Assembly: GCF_000011365.1 (NCBI RefSeq)
Contig: NC_004463.1
Span: 7,054,001-7,118,000, forward strand
DNA from: Bradyrhizobium diazoefficiens USDA 110
GTDB taxonomy: Bacteria; Pseudomonadota; Alphaproteobacteria; Rhizobiales; Xanthobacteraceae
DNA length: 64,000 nucleotides
Direction of reading: 5' to 3'
The notes below the pieces were generated by a model, which was given only the letters and a program-made list of their open reading frames with translations, had not been told where the DNA came from and made no database searches. A program made the translations under genes and the position numbers. This document shows, in pieces, positions 39,691 to 49,054 of this stretch (positions within the stretch are counted from its first letter, which is position 1; each line of letters begins with the position of its first letter).

Positions 39691-41171
39691 TGGATATGAG
39701 GCTTTCAAACCGGGCCGTGCTCGAAGTCCGCGGTCTGACCAAGCGCTTCGGCGGCCTGACCGCGGTGAAGAATCTCGGCTTCGAGGTCAACAGCGGCGAG
39801 ATCTTTGGCCTGATCGGGCCGAACGGCTCGGGCAAGTCGACCGCGATGAAGAGCGTGATGGGCATCGAGCGCCCGACATCAGGCGAAGTGGTCTTCGAGG
39901 GCGAGGACGTCGCGGGCCTCCCCGCGCACAAGATCGCGCGCAAGGGCTTTGGCATGGTGTTCCAGCACTCGCGGCCGCTGAACCGGCAGACCGTGCTGGA
40001 GAACATCATGGTGGCGCTGCTGCCGGACAGCCTGTTCATGCTGTTTCCGGACAAGGCGCTGATCGAGCGCGCCAAGTGGATCGCCGACCGCGTGGGCTTA
40101 GGCAACGTCATGAACCGCCGCCCGCCGACGCTGCCGTTCGCTGATCTGCGCCGGCTCGAGCTCGCCAAGGCTATCGCCCGCGATCCAAAAGTCGTGCTGG
40201 TGGACGAGCCCTTTGCCGGGCTGACGCGGGCCGAGGTCGATATCTTCTCCGACCTGATCCGCAGCTTCCGCGATGACGGCCGCGCGGTGATGCTGGTTGA
40301 CCACAACGTCAAGAGCGTCGCAGCGCTGGTCGACCGCGTGCTCGCGATGTATCTCGGCGAGGAGATCGTCACCGGCAGGGCCGAGGACGTCATGAAGAAC
40401 GAGACGGTGCGACGGGTCTATCTCGGCGGCGCCATCGAGACCCATGCGCGGCCCGAGACCAGCTTCAAGGACAAGGTGCCGCTGCTCCAGGTCGAGAATG
40501 TCAGCGTGTTCTACGGCAAGGCGCAGGCGCTGGACAACGTCTCGATCCACGTCCACGAAGGCGAGTTCGTCTCGGTCGTCGGCCTCAACGGCGCCGGCAA
40601 GACCACGCTGTTCAACACCATCTCCGGCTTCCTGCCCTATAGCGGCGAGATCGTGCGCGGCGGCGACAGGCTGCGCGGCACGAGCCCGGCCAGGATCGCG
40701 CGCAGCGGTCTCGTGCAGTGCCCGGAATCGCGCGAGCTGTTCGGCGAGATGAGCGTGCGCGAAAATCTCGATCTCGGCGGCCAGCATCTGTCCGACGACA
40801 AGCGCGCGGCGCAGCTCGCCTGGCTGTTCGAGCTGTTCCCGATCCTGAAGGAGCGCCAGGGCCAGATGGCGCAGACGCTATCCGGCGGCGAGCAGCAGAT
40901 GCTGGCGATCGGCCGCGCCCTGATGATGCAGCCGCAGATCCTGATCCTGGACGAGCCGACGCTGGGCCTTGCCCCCGTCATCCTCGAGCAATTGTCCAAG
41001 GCGCTGACGAAGCTGCGGCAGACCACGTCGATCACGGTGCTGCTCGGCGAGCAGAACGTCACTTTCGCGCTACCGCACGCCGATCGCGTCTATGTGCTCG
41101 AACACGCCAGGATCGTCTGGGAGGGCGATCCCGGCCGCTTCGCGAGCGAGGCCGGCGCCGATTTTCTTTAA
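39687..41171 (+). CDS. LivG-LivF fused dual ATPase
   Basis: A 494-residue protein with two ABC ATPases in one chain. Domain 1 (about 10-250) has Walker A GPNGSGKST, Walker B VVLVDEPFAGL and a degenerate signature LPFADLRRLE instead of an LSxGE-type motif. Domain 2 (about 265-494) has Walker A GLNGAGKTT, a perfect LSGGEQQ and Walker B ILILDEP. The order is LivG then LivF. GTG 39687 overlaps the livM stop; ATG 39690 is also possible. The altered first signature suggests unequal ATP sites (inference). Confidence 0.9.
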   Translation: MMDMRLSNRAVLEVRGLTKRFGGLTAVKNLGFEVNSGEIFGLIGPNGSGKSTAMKSVMGIERPTSGEVVFEGEDVAGLPAHKIARKGFGMVFQHSRPLNRQTVLENIMVALLPDSLFMLFPDKALIERAKWIADRVGLGNVMNRRPPTLPFADLRRLELAKAIARDPKVVLVDEPFAGLTRAEVDIFSDLIRSFRDDGRAVMLVDHNVKSVAALVDRVLAMYLGEEIVTGRAEDVMKNETVRRVYLGGAIETHARPETSFKDKVPLLQVENVSVFYGKAQALDNVSIHVHEGEFVSVVGLNGAGKTTLFNTISGFLPYSGEIVRGGDRLRGTSPARIARSGLVQCPESRELFGEMSVRENLDLGGQHLSDDKRAAQLAWLFELFPILKERQGQMAQTLSGGEQQMLAIGRALMMQPQILILDEPTLGLAPVILEQLSKALTKLRQTTSITVLLGEQNVTFALPHADRVYVLEHARIVWEGDPGRFASEAGADFL

Positions 41172-41213
41172 GTCCGTCAACATCAACAAAAAAGCATAGA
41201 AAGGGAAACGACC

Positions 41214-42452
41214 ATGCGACCATCGACCATCCTGAGCGGCAGCTTCCTCGCCTCCGCGCTGGCACTCTGCCTCGCAGCGCCCGCCTACGCGCAGTCGAAC
41301 GATCCGATCAAGATCGGCGTCATCGCCGAGGTGCAGTCGATCGCGGGCGCGGCGACGCCGGGCGGCGCGCAGATCGCCGCCGACGAGATCAACGCCAAGG
41401 GCGGCATCCTCGGCCGCAAGGTCGAGATCGTCACCTACGACAACAAGAGCTCCTCGGCCGACTCGGTGCGAGCGTTCCAGCGTGCGGTGAGCGAGGACAA
41501 GGTCTCCGCCGTGATCGCGAGCTATATCAGCGAGGTCGTGCTGGCGCTCGAGCCCTGGGCGGCGCGGCTGAAGATGCCGCTGATCACCCCCGGCGCCGCC
41601 TCCAACGAGATCACCAAGGCAATCCACAACGACTATGAGAAGAACAAGTACACCTTCCACGGCTATCTGACCTCGGCCGCGCAGGCCCAGCTCGTCTGCG
41701 ACGCCGCCAAGGACCTGCTCGTCGACAAGCTCAAGTTCAAGACGGTCGCGATCATGAGCGAGGACGCCGCCTGGACCAAGCCGCTCGACGTCGGCTACGA
41801 GGCGTGCCTGCCCAAGGCCGGGCTGAAGGTCGTCGAGCACGTGCGCTTCTCGCCGGATACCACCGACTTCACGCCGATCTTCAACAACATCGAAGGCAAG
41901 AAGCCCGATGTGATCGTGACCGGCATCTCGCATGTCGGCGTGCAGCCGACGGTGCAGTGGAAGAACCAGCAGGTGCCGATCCCGATGTTCGGCATCAGCG
42001 CGCAGGCGCTGAGCCCGACCTTCTGGAAGGACACCAATGGCGCCGCCGACGGCATCCCGTCGCTGGCGGTGGCCACTCCGGATGTCGCCGTGACCTCGAA
42101 GACGAAGCCGTTCGCGGCCGCCTTCAAGGCCAAGTTCGGCTCGCCGCCGGCCTATACCGGCTACACCGCCTATGACGAGGTCTACTTCATCACCGAGGCG
42201 ATCAAGCGCGCGGGCTCGACCGATCCCGACAAGATGGTCGCCGAGATCGAGAAGACCGATTACGAGGGCACGATCGGCCGCATCCAGTTCTACGGCAAGG
42301 ACGACGAGTTCACCCACGGCATCAAGTCCGGTCCCGGCGCCGTGACCGGTCTCGTCTTCCAGTGGCAGGACTCCAAGCAGGTCGTGGTCTGGCCCGAGAA
42401 GATCGCGGAAGGTAAGCTGAAGTTTCCGAACTTCGTGAAGCTGTCGCAGTAA
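41214..42452 (+). CDS. Liv-type ABC substrate-binding protein
   Basis: A 412-residue periplasmic receptor. ATG 41214 follows AAGGGAAACG; a Sec signal ends PAYAQ. The mature part starts IKIGVIAEVQSIAGAATPGG with NAKGGILGRKVEIVTYDNKS, the usual Leu/Ile/Val-family pattern. It is 42 bases after the fused ATPase and followed by a strong terminator, so it closes the core operon. The ligand is not predictable. Confidence 0.92.
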   Translation: MRPSTILSGSFLASALALCLAAPAYAQSNDPIKIGVIAEVQSIAGAATPGGAQIAADEINAKGGILGRKVEIVTYDNKSSSADSVRAFQRAVSEDKVSAVIASYISEVVLALEPWAARLKMPLITPGAASNEITKAIHNDYEKNKYTFHGYLTSAAQAQLVCDAAKDLLVDKLKFKTVAIMSEDAAWTKPLDVGYEACLPKAGLKVVEHVRFSPDTTDFTPIFNNIEGKKPDVIVTGISHVGVQPTVQWKNQQVPIPMFGISAQALSPTFWKDTNGAADGIPSLAVATPDVAVTSKTKPFAAAFKAKFGSPPAYTGYTAYDEVYFITEAIKRAGSTDPDKMVAEIEKTDYEGTIGRIQFYGKDDEFTHGIKSGPGAVTGLVFQWQDSKQVVVWPEKIAEGKLKFPNFVKLSQ

Positions 42453-42472
42453 CCAGCTCGCACCGGCATCAG

Positions 42473-42505
42473 GCCCATCGCTCCGCAGGGAGCGGTGGGC
42501 TTTTT
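42473..42505 (+). terminator. Rho-independent terminator of the liv operon
   Basis: A 12-bp stem GCCCATCGCTCC/GGAGCGGTGGGC (one G-U pair), loop GCAG, followed by TTTTT. It is 20 bases after the binding-protein stop. Confidence 0.88.
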
Positions 42506-42641
42506 GCTGTCTTTCGCAGATGCGTTGTGCGGCGGGGCACCGCGTATCGACCTTGGGCGATGTTGACTTTCCGCCGTCCCCCTCCCCATACTTCGCAAAA
42601 GGATAACAACCAATCATAAGACGGTCTTGAGGGAGGATAGG

Positions 42642-43952
42642 ATGCCGACTTCACGCAGGCAGCTGCTGAAGAGCTCGGCGGCTGCCGCCGCCGCACTCAG
42701 CCTCGATTGGACAAGGGCCCAGGCGCAAGCCGAGACATTGCGCATCGGCCTGATCTACGACCTCACCGGCCCGTTCGCCGCCGGCGGCTCGGTCGCCTCG
42801 TCAATCGGCGCGCAGATCGCGATCGATCTCGTCAACGAGAAAGGCGGCATCGGCGGCAAGACCAAGATTGCTCCAGTCGCCGCGGATTCCCAGAGCAAAC
42901 CCGACGTTGCGATCAACGAGGCCGAACGCCTGATCAGCCAGGAGAAGATCGACATCATCAACGGCGTCTATGCGAGCTCGCATGCGGTGCCACTCGCGGC
43001 GAAGGTCGAGCAGCAGAAAAAGATCCTCTGGATCACGACCGCGGTCTCGACCGCCGTGTTCAAGGACAAGAACCTGCAATACGTGTTTCGCGCGCAGATC
43101 CATTCCGACCAGTATGGCCAGGCTTTTGCCGGTTTCCTCGCCGAGCATGCGAAAGCAAAACTCGGAATGGATCCCAAGGAGGTCAAGGTCGCACTGATCC
43201 ATGAGGACGGCCCCTACGGTGTTGGCGTCGCCGCCGCCGACGAGGCCTACGCCAAGGAGGCCGGCATCCAGGTGGTGCTGCGTGAGGGCTATTCGGCCTC
43301 CGCGCCCGACCTCTCGGTGCTGGTGACCAAGATCAAGCGCGCCAAGGCCGACGTGATCTCTCATGCCGGCTACAACCCCGACATCACCCTGTTCCTGCGC
43401 CAGGCGCGCGAGAGCGGATTGCGCTTCAAGATGCTGTTCGGCGCCGGCGCCGGCTACAGCCAGCTCGACAAGCTGCGCTCCACCTTCGGTCCCGACATCG
43501 ACAATTTCTGCAACATCGATCCCGTGCCGGCGCAATTGCTCGATCCGGCAAAGCTCGCACCGGGTATCGGCGATCTGACCAACGCCATGGTCACGCGCTA
43601 CAAGGCCAAGACCGGCGCCACCGACGTGCCGCCGCACTGCTCGATGGGCTTCAACCAGACCTGGGTGCTGCTCAACAACGTGCTGCCGGTCGCCAAGGAA
43701 AAGTACGGCAGCTTCGAGCCCGAGGCGATCCGCAAGGCCGCGCTCGACGTCGACATCCCCGCCGGCGGCACTATCCAGGGCTATGGGGTAAAGTTCTTCC
43801 CGCCGGGCACGCCGCTCGCCGGCCAGAACGAGCGCTCGACGCCTGTCGTGATGCAGAACGCCGGCGAGCACATCTCGGTGGTGTGGCCGACCAACATCCG
43901 CACGCAGGACCCGGTGTTTCCGCTGCCGAAGGGCTCGACTTACGGGGCGTGA
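42642..43952 (+). CDS. Second Liv-type ABC substrate-binding protein
   Basis: A 436-residue receptor. GGGAGGATAGG precedes ATG 42642, which opens a Tat-like leader (SRRQLLKSSAAAAAALSLDW). The mature part has LRIGLIYDLTGPFAAGGSVA and NEKGGIGGKTKIAPVAADSQ, typical of the family. It is behind the terminator at 42473, so it is expressed separately or at lower level. With the first receptor it may widen the substrate range of one importer (inference). Confidence 0.92.
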   Translation: MPTSRRQLLKSSAAAAAALSLDWTRAQAQAETLRIGLIYDLTGPFAAGGSVASSIGAQIAIDLVNEKGGIGGKTKIAPVAADSQSKPDVAINEAERLISQEKIDIINGVYASSHAVPLAAKVEQQKKILWITTAVSTAVFKDKNLQYVFRAQIHSDQYGQAFAGFLAEHAKAKLGMDPKEVKVALIHEDGPYGVGVAAADEAYAKEAGIQVVLREGYSASAPDLSVLVTKIKRAKADVISHAGYNPDITLFLRQARESGLRFKMLFGAGAGYSQLDKLRSTFGPDIDNFCNIDPVPAQLLDPAKLAPGIGDLTNAMVTRYKAKTGATDVPPHCSMGFNQTWVLLNNVLPVAKEKYGSFEPEAIRKAALDVDIPAGGTIQGYGVKFFPPGTPLAGQNERSTPVVMQNAGEHISVVWPTNIRTQDPVFPLPKGSTYGA

Positions 43953-43959
43953 GGGGGTT

Positions 43960-44140
43960 CTTCGCCTCTCCCCGCTTGCGGGGAGAGGCCGGAATACGCG
44001 CGATGCGCGCGGATTCCGGGTGAGGGGGAGTCTCCGCGAACTCCGCTGTCACAGTCCCCGCGGAGACTCCCCCTCGCCCCAACCCTCTCAGCGCGAGCGA
44101 AGCTCGTCGCGGCCCCGCAAGCGGGGCGAGGGAGCTCGGT
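43960..44140. repeat. Palindromic intergenic repeats (CTCTCCCCGC type)
   Basis: Nearly the whole gap between the convergent genes consists of nested palindromes: CTCTCCCCGCTTGCGGGGAG, then GGAATACGCGCGATGCGCGCGGATTCC in parts, then the mirror pair AGTCTCCGCG/CGCGGAGACT, and CCCCGCAAGCGGGG. A short relative is at 61941-61969. It can form strong stem-loops at the 3' ends of both genes. Confidence 0.8.
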
Positions 44141-44162
44141 CCCGCCGCGGTAACGATCTCCC

Positions 44163-45332
44163 CTACAACACCACCCGCCGCCCTTCCTCCGCCGCCCAAT
44201 ACCCCGCGTAGTTCACCTTGATCGTCTCATACGCCAGCGCGAGGTCCGACAGCGGCTGCCGGCCGGTCGCGGCGCATTCCATGAAGTCCTGGATTTCCTG
44301 CAAATAGCCGCGCGTCCACTCCTCCTCGAGGCAGACATATTGCCAGCCGGTTTTGCGGTCGACCTTTTCGGTGATGTAGACGTTTGCGAGCTTCTCCTCG
44401 GAGGTCTGGTAGCTCACCAGATGCGTGTTCGGGGTGATGTTGGCGAACAGCGAGCCGCCGCTCGTATAGGTCTCGATCAGGTTGCGCACGCCGCCCATGA
44501 TCATGTCGCCGGAGAACACGGTGGCCTTGGTGCCGTCGGAGAACGTCGCCGTCAGCGTGCCCCAATCCTCGACATCGACGGGGTTGGCCTTGATGTAGGT
44601 GCGCTCCTCCGGCTTCAGGCCAGCGGTGACGTTGCCGACATCGCCGGTGACGCTGGCGACGCGGATGATTTCACCGCGCGCCCTGGCCTCGACCTGCTTG
44701 AGATAGAGCACGGCGGAGAGCGGATGGCAGCCCATGCGGATCAGCGAGCCGCCGCCGGTCATCGCCCATTGCGCGGCGTGGGCCGCGTGCGACCCGGAAT
44801 GGCTCTCCTCGCCCTTCATGAACAGGATCTTGTCCTTGGTCGCCTTGATGATCCCGGCGGTCTTGGTCACGGCCGGCGCGTAGATCCAGTCCTCGGCGTA
44901 CATGAAGAGTTTCCCGGTGCGCTCGATCGCGGCGCGCGTCCTGTCCATCTCTTCGATCACGCGCTCATACATCAGCGCCTTCGGCACGTGCTTGCCGATC
45001 GGCTGCGTGTCGCCCTCGCGGCCGAAATAGCCGGCGAACGGCTTTTCGCAGATCACGTGCTTGCCGGCCTGCATGCTGGCGACGATCATCTCCGCATGAA
45101 GGTTCGGCGGCGTGCAGATGTCGATGACATCGAGCTCGCCGTCCGCGATCAGCTCGGCGAAGCTCCGATAAACACGCGGGATATTGTGATGCTGGGCGAA
45201 CGCGACGACCTTGTCGCCGCGCGCAGCCACCGCCGCGACCTCGACGTCCACGCCATAGACGCGCCGGAACGCATACATGTGCAGCTCCGACACGAAGCCG
45301 CAGCCGACGAGTCCCACCCTGATCCTGGCCAT
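44163..45332 (-). CDS. Gfo/Idh/MocA-family oxidoreductase
   Basis: A 389-residue NAD(P)-dependent oxidoreductase. N-terminal Rossmann IRVGLVGCGFVSELHMYAF, then the EKPFAGYFG motif with the catalytic Lys, and a beta-rich C-terminal domain. It probably oxidises or reduces a sugar, inositol or similar polyol; no transporter or pathway gene is adjacent, so the substrate is unknown. Confidence 0.9.
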   Translation of the reverse strand: MARIRVGLVGCGFVSELHMYAFRRVYGVDVEVAAVAARGDKVVAFAQHHNIPRVYRSFAELIADGELDVIDICTPPNLHAEMIVASMQAGKHVICEKPFAGYFGREGDTQPIGKHVPKALMYERVIEEMDRTRAAIERTGKLFMYAEDWIYAPAVTKTAGIIKATKDKILFMKGEESHSGSHAAHAAQWAMTGGGSLIRMGCHPLSAVLYLKQVEARARGEIIRVASVTGDVGNVTAGLKPEERTYIKANPVDVEDWGTLTATFSDGTKATVFSGDMIMGGVRNLIETYTSGGSLFANITPNTHLVSYQTSEEKLANVYITEKVDRKTGWQYVCLEEEWTRGYLQEIQDFMECAATGRQPLSDLALAYETIKVNYAGYWAAEEGRRVVL

Positions 45333-45381
45333 AGCGCCCCCTCACCCCTGGTTTGGGCGGCACTATAGCGCGCTTGGAGGC

Positions 45382-45678
45382 CTATTCCACCGAGACGCGC
45401 ACCACGCCGGCGCTCATCATGCCGAGCGCACGAGCAGCGGGCACCGAGAGATCGACGATGCGGCCGCGGATGAAGGGGCCGCGATCATTGACGCGGCACT
45501 GGATCGAGCGGCTGCCGTAGGACACCTTGAGCACGCTGCCAAACGGGCGCGTGCGGTGGGCGCAGGTCAGGTCGGCGCCTTTGCCTTTTCCGTACCCGTA
45601 ATATGAGGCAAGTCCGCTTTCGGCATGCGCCAGAGAAAATGTGGCAAGACAAAACAATAAAGTGGTCAGCGCTCGCAC
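45382..45678 (-). CDS. rlpA: RlpA-like septal ring lytic transglycosylase, minimal form
   Basis: A 98-residue exported protein. GTG 45678 after GGGGAG gives a signal peptide (VRALTTLLFCLATFSLAHA), then the double-psi beta-barrel: GLASYYGYGKGKGADLTCAH, FGSVLKVSYGSRSIQCRVND and RGPFIRGRIVDLS, with the catalytic Asp in the last. There is no SPOR domain, so only the catalytic part is present and septal targeting is not apparent. A longer ORF upstream of 45678 is unlike coding sequence. Confidence 0.82.
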   Translation of the reverse strand: MRALTTLLFCLATFSLAHAESGLASYYGYGKGKGADLTCAHRTRPFGSVLKVSYGSRSIQCRVNDRGPFIRGRIVDLSVPAARALGMMSAGVVRVSVE

Positions 45679-45782
45679 GGCACCGCTCCCCGGTTGGCCC
45701 TGCCCCGCGCTGCAAACGTCGCCTTGTTCCCCTAAGTTCCGGGAACACTGCCGGGTCACCCCGGCAGTGCCATCACACATTG

Positions 45783-46628
45783 TTACTGTTTGTGGAACAC
45801 CAGCATGCGCAGCTCGATGCTTTCGCGCGGCGGCGCATCGGCGGGCGTGGTCGGATCGACAAAGGCGGTATGCGGCCCGAAGCGGGTGCGGCCGTCCGTT
45901 GCGGAATCGTAGCACTTGAGCAGAAGCGCCTCGTCCGGCGTCATCTCCGGGAAATAGAACCAACGGTGGTTCGGATTGTATTTCACCGAATAGGTCTCGC
46001 CGCGGCGATTGGGATAGATCAGGTCGGAGGCGATGAGATCCTCTGGCGCCACCGTGGTGCCGTCGGCCATCGCCAGCGGTGAATCGCGCAAGGGGCCGCG
46101 GATCGGCCGCCAGAGATTGATCACCTGCACACGCCCCTTCAGAAGCTCGTCGGCCTCGTCAGGCAGATGCTCGCGCACGCGGTTGGCGCCGGAGACGGCG
46201 GTCTGGTCGACATGGACACGCGTCGCCGGCTGACGCGGGCCACCATCGCGAATATCCGAGGCGCCCTCGACGCGCTTGCGCACGGTATGGTCGAAGATCA
46301 AGACGCGATCGGCCTTCAGCGTGGCACGCAGGAACGCCTCGACCGCGGGATAGTAGACCGCGCGTATTTCCTCGTCGTTGTAAAAATCCTTCACCTGGGT
46401 CGGATGGCGCACCAGCGCAAAGCCTTCGCGGTCGAGCGAGATATTGTTCGCGATCAGCCGCGCGTCGAAGATCGGCACCTGATGCGGCTCCGGCAGCGAC
46501 GTGCTCTTCGGCTCGCCCGGCGGCGGATCGAACGCGTAGGTGCGCGGCTTGCCTGAGATCGGCGCGAGATAGTTGAGTTCGGCGGTGACGAAGGGAAGCG
46601 ATTCGATTCTTGTTTGTTGCAGGCCCAT
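45783..46628 (-). CDS. CmcJ/NvfI-family oxidoreductase (2OG-Fe(II)-oxygenase-like)
   Basis: A 281-residue protein. CGGGAGACCGG precedes ATG 46628. It resembles the CmcJ/asaB family: YNDEEIRAVYYPAVEAFLRA, DHTVRKRVEG, the metal-site RVHVDQTAVSGANRV (HxD), NLWRPIRGPLRDSPLA and FGPHTAFVDPTTPADAPPRE with the second His. Members take part in hydroxylation/methoxylation in secondary metabolism, but many bacterial copies are stand-alone and unstudied. Confidence 0.8.
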   Translation of the reverse strand: MGLQQTRIESLPFVTAELNYLAPISGKPRTYAFDPPPGEPKSTSLPEPHQVPIFDARLIANNISLDREGFALVRHPTQVKDFYNDEEIRAVYYPAVEAFLRATLKADRVLIFDHTVRKRVEGASDIRDGGPRQPATRVHVDQTAVSGANRVREHLPDEADELLKGRVQVINLWRPIRGPLRDSPLAMADGTTVAPEDLIASDLIYPNRRGETYSVKYNPNHRWFYFPEMTPDEALLLKCYDSATDGRTRFGPHTAFVDPTTPADAPPRESIELRMLVFHKQ

Positions 46629-46988
46629 GGCCGGTCTCCCGATGTGGTCGTGGGATTGATTTTTGACGGGGTAGAGCGCGCCGCAAGGGAGGTGACGCAA
46701 ATAGCAATGCAGCTGTCGTTAAGCGGAGGGAACGCAGAACGAATCTGTCGAGAACGGCGGTCGCTCTGGCGACGTTCTTCTCGCTTCACGGATGCTTGAG
46801 GGCCTCGTCAACCCTCGTACCCCGCCGCCGTCATTCCGGGGCGCCCGCAGGGCGAGCCCGGAATCCATCGGGCCGCAATCTTTGTAGATCAATGGATTCC
46901 GGGCTCGCGACTTCGTCGCGCCCCGGAATGACGCCGGTGCAGCACTTCACGCCAGAGCGCGTCCGGGACACGCGAGTGTGCCTAGCAG
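46629..46988. other. 360-base gap holding a palindromic repeat
   Basis: No gene is seen. The left part should hold the promoter of the CmcJ-like gene; the right part is the repeat at 46830-46932 and the 3' end of the organosulfur operon. Confidence 0.6.
46830..46932. repeat. Palindromic intergenic repeat (GTCATTCCGG type), long copy
   Basis: About 103 bp bounded by GTCATTCCGG and CCGGAATGAC, with two inner arms: GCCCGGAATCCATCG... pairing with ...ATGGATTCCGGGC. Same family as 29702-29781. Confidence 0.8.
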
Positions 46989-47927
46989 CTACAGCCCCGC
47001 CTTCGCAATCGCGCCCGCAAAGGAACGATCGACGATCTCCGCCGCATCGAGCTTCTGCTTGATCAGGCCCCAGCGGAGGTACAAATCGATCGTGCCCTGC
47101 TCGTCCGCGACCACACCGTCGTCGATTGGCGCGATGCGGATTTTTGCACGCGACAGCCAGTTTAGCGGCACGGCGGTCGGGATGTTCATCAGCCTGCCCC
47201 AGGTCGCGGCATAGCTATCAACGTTGTTCAGCGACCACGCCCGCGCGGCGGTGAGGCGGCGGATGAAGTCGGTCAGTTCGGCACGCTTGTTCCTGATAGC
47301 GTCGGGCCGCGCCACCTGAAAACTCAGGCCCGGCGTCAGGCCCTCCGAGGTGATGATGCGGCGCGATTTGAACAGTACCTCTTCCTGGCTCACATAAGGC
47401 TCCCAGGTCGACCACGCATCCACGGAGCCCTGCGTGTAGGCGATCTTGGCATCCGAGGGCGCGAGGAACGCGATTTGCACGTCGCTCTCACTCCAGCCGC
47501 TTTTCTCCAGCGCGGCCAGGATCAGCTGATGGCCGATCGAGCCGCGGCCGGTTGCGATCTTCTTGCCGCGGAGGTCGGCAAAACTCCTGATCGGCGAATT
47601 CTCGGGCACCAGGATGGCGAGCCCCTCGCGCGTCTGCCGGATCGCGGCGATCGCCTTCACCGGCGCGCCGGAGGCGGCAGCGAAGGTGAAGGGCGCGTCA
47701 CCAACGAGGCCGGTCTCGATCGCGCCGGCGCTGAGCGCCTCCAGCAGCGGTGCGGCGGCCGGAACCTCCTTCCACTCGATCTTGTAGGGGACATCCTTGA
47801 GCTGGCCTGCCGCTTCCATCACAGCCTGCGCATTGCCCTTCTGGTCGCCGACGCGGAGCGTGGTTTGCGCTGCCGCCAGTTCCAACGAACCGAGCAGCAG
47901 CGCGCCGGCCAGCATGAGGCGGATCAT
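46989..47927 (-). CDS. Sulfonate/nitrate-type ABC substrate-binding protein
   Basis: A 312-residue receptor of the SsuA type with a signal peptide (LMLAGALLLGSLELAAAQ). The mature part opens TTLRVGDQKGNAQAVMEAAG; AIETGLVGDAPFTFAAASGA and GSVDAWSTWEPYVSQEE are diagnostic of this family. The ATG overlaps the SsuD-like gene's stop (47924-47927). It is the last gene of the leftward organosulfur operon, which also starts with a receptor (52015-53115). It is a clear paralogue of the receptor at 53594. Confidence 0.9.
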   Translation of the reverse strand: MIRLMLAGALLLGSLELAAAQTTLRVGDQKGNAQAVMEAAGQLKDVPYKIEWKEVPAAAPLLEALSAGAIETGLVGDAPFTFAAASGAPVKAIAAIRQTREGLAILVPENSPIRSFADLRGKKIATGRGSIGHQLILAALEKSGWSESDVQIAFLAPSDAKIAYTQGSVDAWSTWEPYVSQEEVLFKSRRIITSEGLTPGLSFQVARPDAIRNKRAELTDFIRRLTAARAWSLNNVDSYAATWGRLMNIPTAVPLNWLSRAKIRIAPIDDGVVADEQGTIDLYLRWGLIKQKLDAAEIVDRSFAGAIAKAGL

Positions 47928-49024
47928 TCAGCCGCCTCGCCGCGGGCGACCTGACGCTTGGCAACCAGCTCGCGCGTCAGCGGGATCAGCTCGCGGCCAT
48001 ATTCGATGGCGTCGATCAGCGGATCGAAGCCGCGGATCAAGAAATGGCTGATGCCGAGGTCGTAATAGTCGCCGAAGACTTCGGCGACCTGCTCGGGCGT
48101 GCCGACCAGCGCCGTGGTGTTGCTGTTGGCGCCGGTGAGCTTTGCGATCTCGGTCCAGAGCCGCTTGTCGATGCGGCTGCCCTGGTCGGCGAGCGCGAGC
48201 AGGCGCCGCGCACCGGCGGTGGCGTGGCCGTCGGCGGGCTTACGATAGCCGGTCTTGTCCTGAAGCGCAGTGGCGCGCGCCAGGATTTCTTCGGCCTTCT
48301 CCCAGGCCTGCTTTTCCGTGGGCGCAATGATCGGGCGCACCGAGAGGCTGAAGCGCGGCGTCGGCCGGCCCTGCCGGACCGCGGCATTGTGAACGCGGGA
48401 CGTGACGTCGCGCACCTGCGCATAGGATTCGCCCCACAGCGCGAAGGTGTCGGCATGCTTGCCGGCGACATCGATCGCCGCGTCCGAGGCGCCGCCGAAA
48501 TAGATGCGGATGCCTTCGGGACGATATGGCTTCACCTGCGAGAAGGCATTCTCGACCTGGTAGTACCTGCCCTTGTAGGTGAACGGCTTGTCGCTAGTCC
48601 ATTCCAGCTTGAGGACATCGAGGAACTCGGAGGTGCGGGCGTAGCGCTCGTCCTTGTCGTCGAGCGTGTTGCCGTCCTGCCGGAGCTCGGTGGCGTTGCC
48701 GCCGGTGATGACGTGAAGCGCGACGCGGCCGCGGGAAAACTGGTCGAGCGCTGCGAACTGCCGCGCCAGCAGCGTCGGCGCGGTGAAGCCGGGCCGCTGC
48801 GCGATCAGCACGTTGAGGCGGCTGGTCGTGTTGAGCACGTGCTGGGCGACCTGGAGCGCGTCCGGCGTCGTCGAATGAAACGCCAGCAGCGCACGATCGA
48901 AGCCGGCATTCTCATGCGCCTTGGCCACCGTCTCGATGTGGGTGGGGTTGAGGACCGGCCCCTCTCGGACGACAGTTTCGGACGAATTGTTGTTGCTGAT
49001 GAAGCCGATGAACTCGATCGACAT
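47924..49024 (-). CDS. FMNH2-dependent alkanesulfonate-type monooxygenase (LLM family)
   Basis: A 366-residue luciferase-like flavin enzyme of the SsuD/MsuD group: EFIGFISNNNSSE at the start, LNVLIAQRPGFTAPTLLARQ, VALHVITGGNATELRQDGN and IYFGGASDAAIDVAGKHADT are the family's flavin and phosphate contacts. It would split the C-S bond of a sulfonate using FMNH2 from a separate reductase, releasing sulfite. No reductase gene is in the operon. It is 30 bases after the SfnB-like gene. Confidence 0.9.
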   Translation of the reverse strand: MSIEFIGFISNNNSSETVVREGPVLNPTHIETVAKAHENAGFDRALLAFHSTTPDALQVAQHVLNTTSRLNVLIAQRPGFTAPTLLARQFAALDQFSRGRVALHVITGGNATELRQDGNTLDDKDERYARTSEFLDVLKLEWTSDKPFTYKGRYYQVENAFSQVKPYRPEGIRIYFGGASDAAIDVAGKHADTFALWGESYAQVRDVTSRVHNAAVRQGRPTPRFSLSVRPIIAPTEKQAWEKAEEILARATALQDKTGYRKPADGHATAGARRLLALADQGSRIDKRLWTEIAKLTGANSNTTALVGTPEQVAEVFGDYYDLGISHFLIRGFDPLIDAIEYGRELIPLTRELVAKRQVARGEAAE

Positions 49025-49054
49025 GATCGTCTCCCTGATTGTTTTGCGGAAAAG

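Noticed and set aside
43960..44140. Possible CRISPR-like array
   Set aside because: The repeats are nested palindromes without unique spacers of regular length; they match an intergenic palindromic element.
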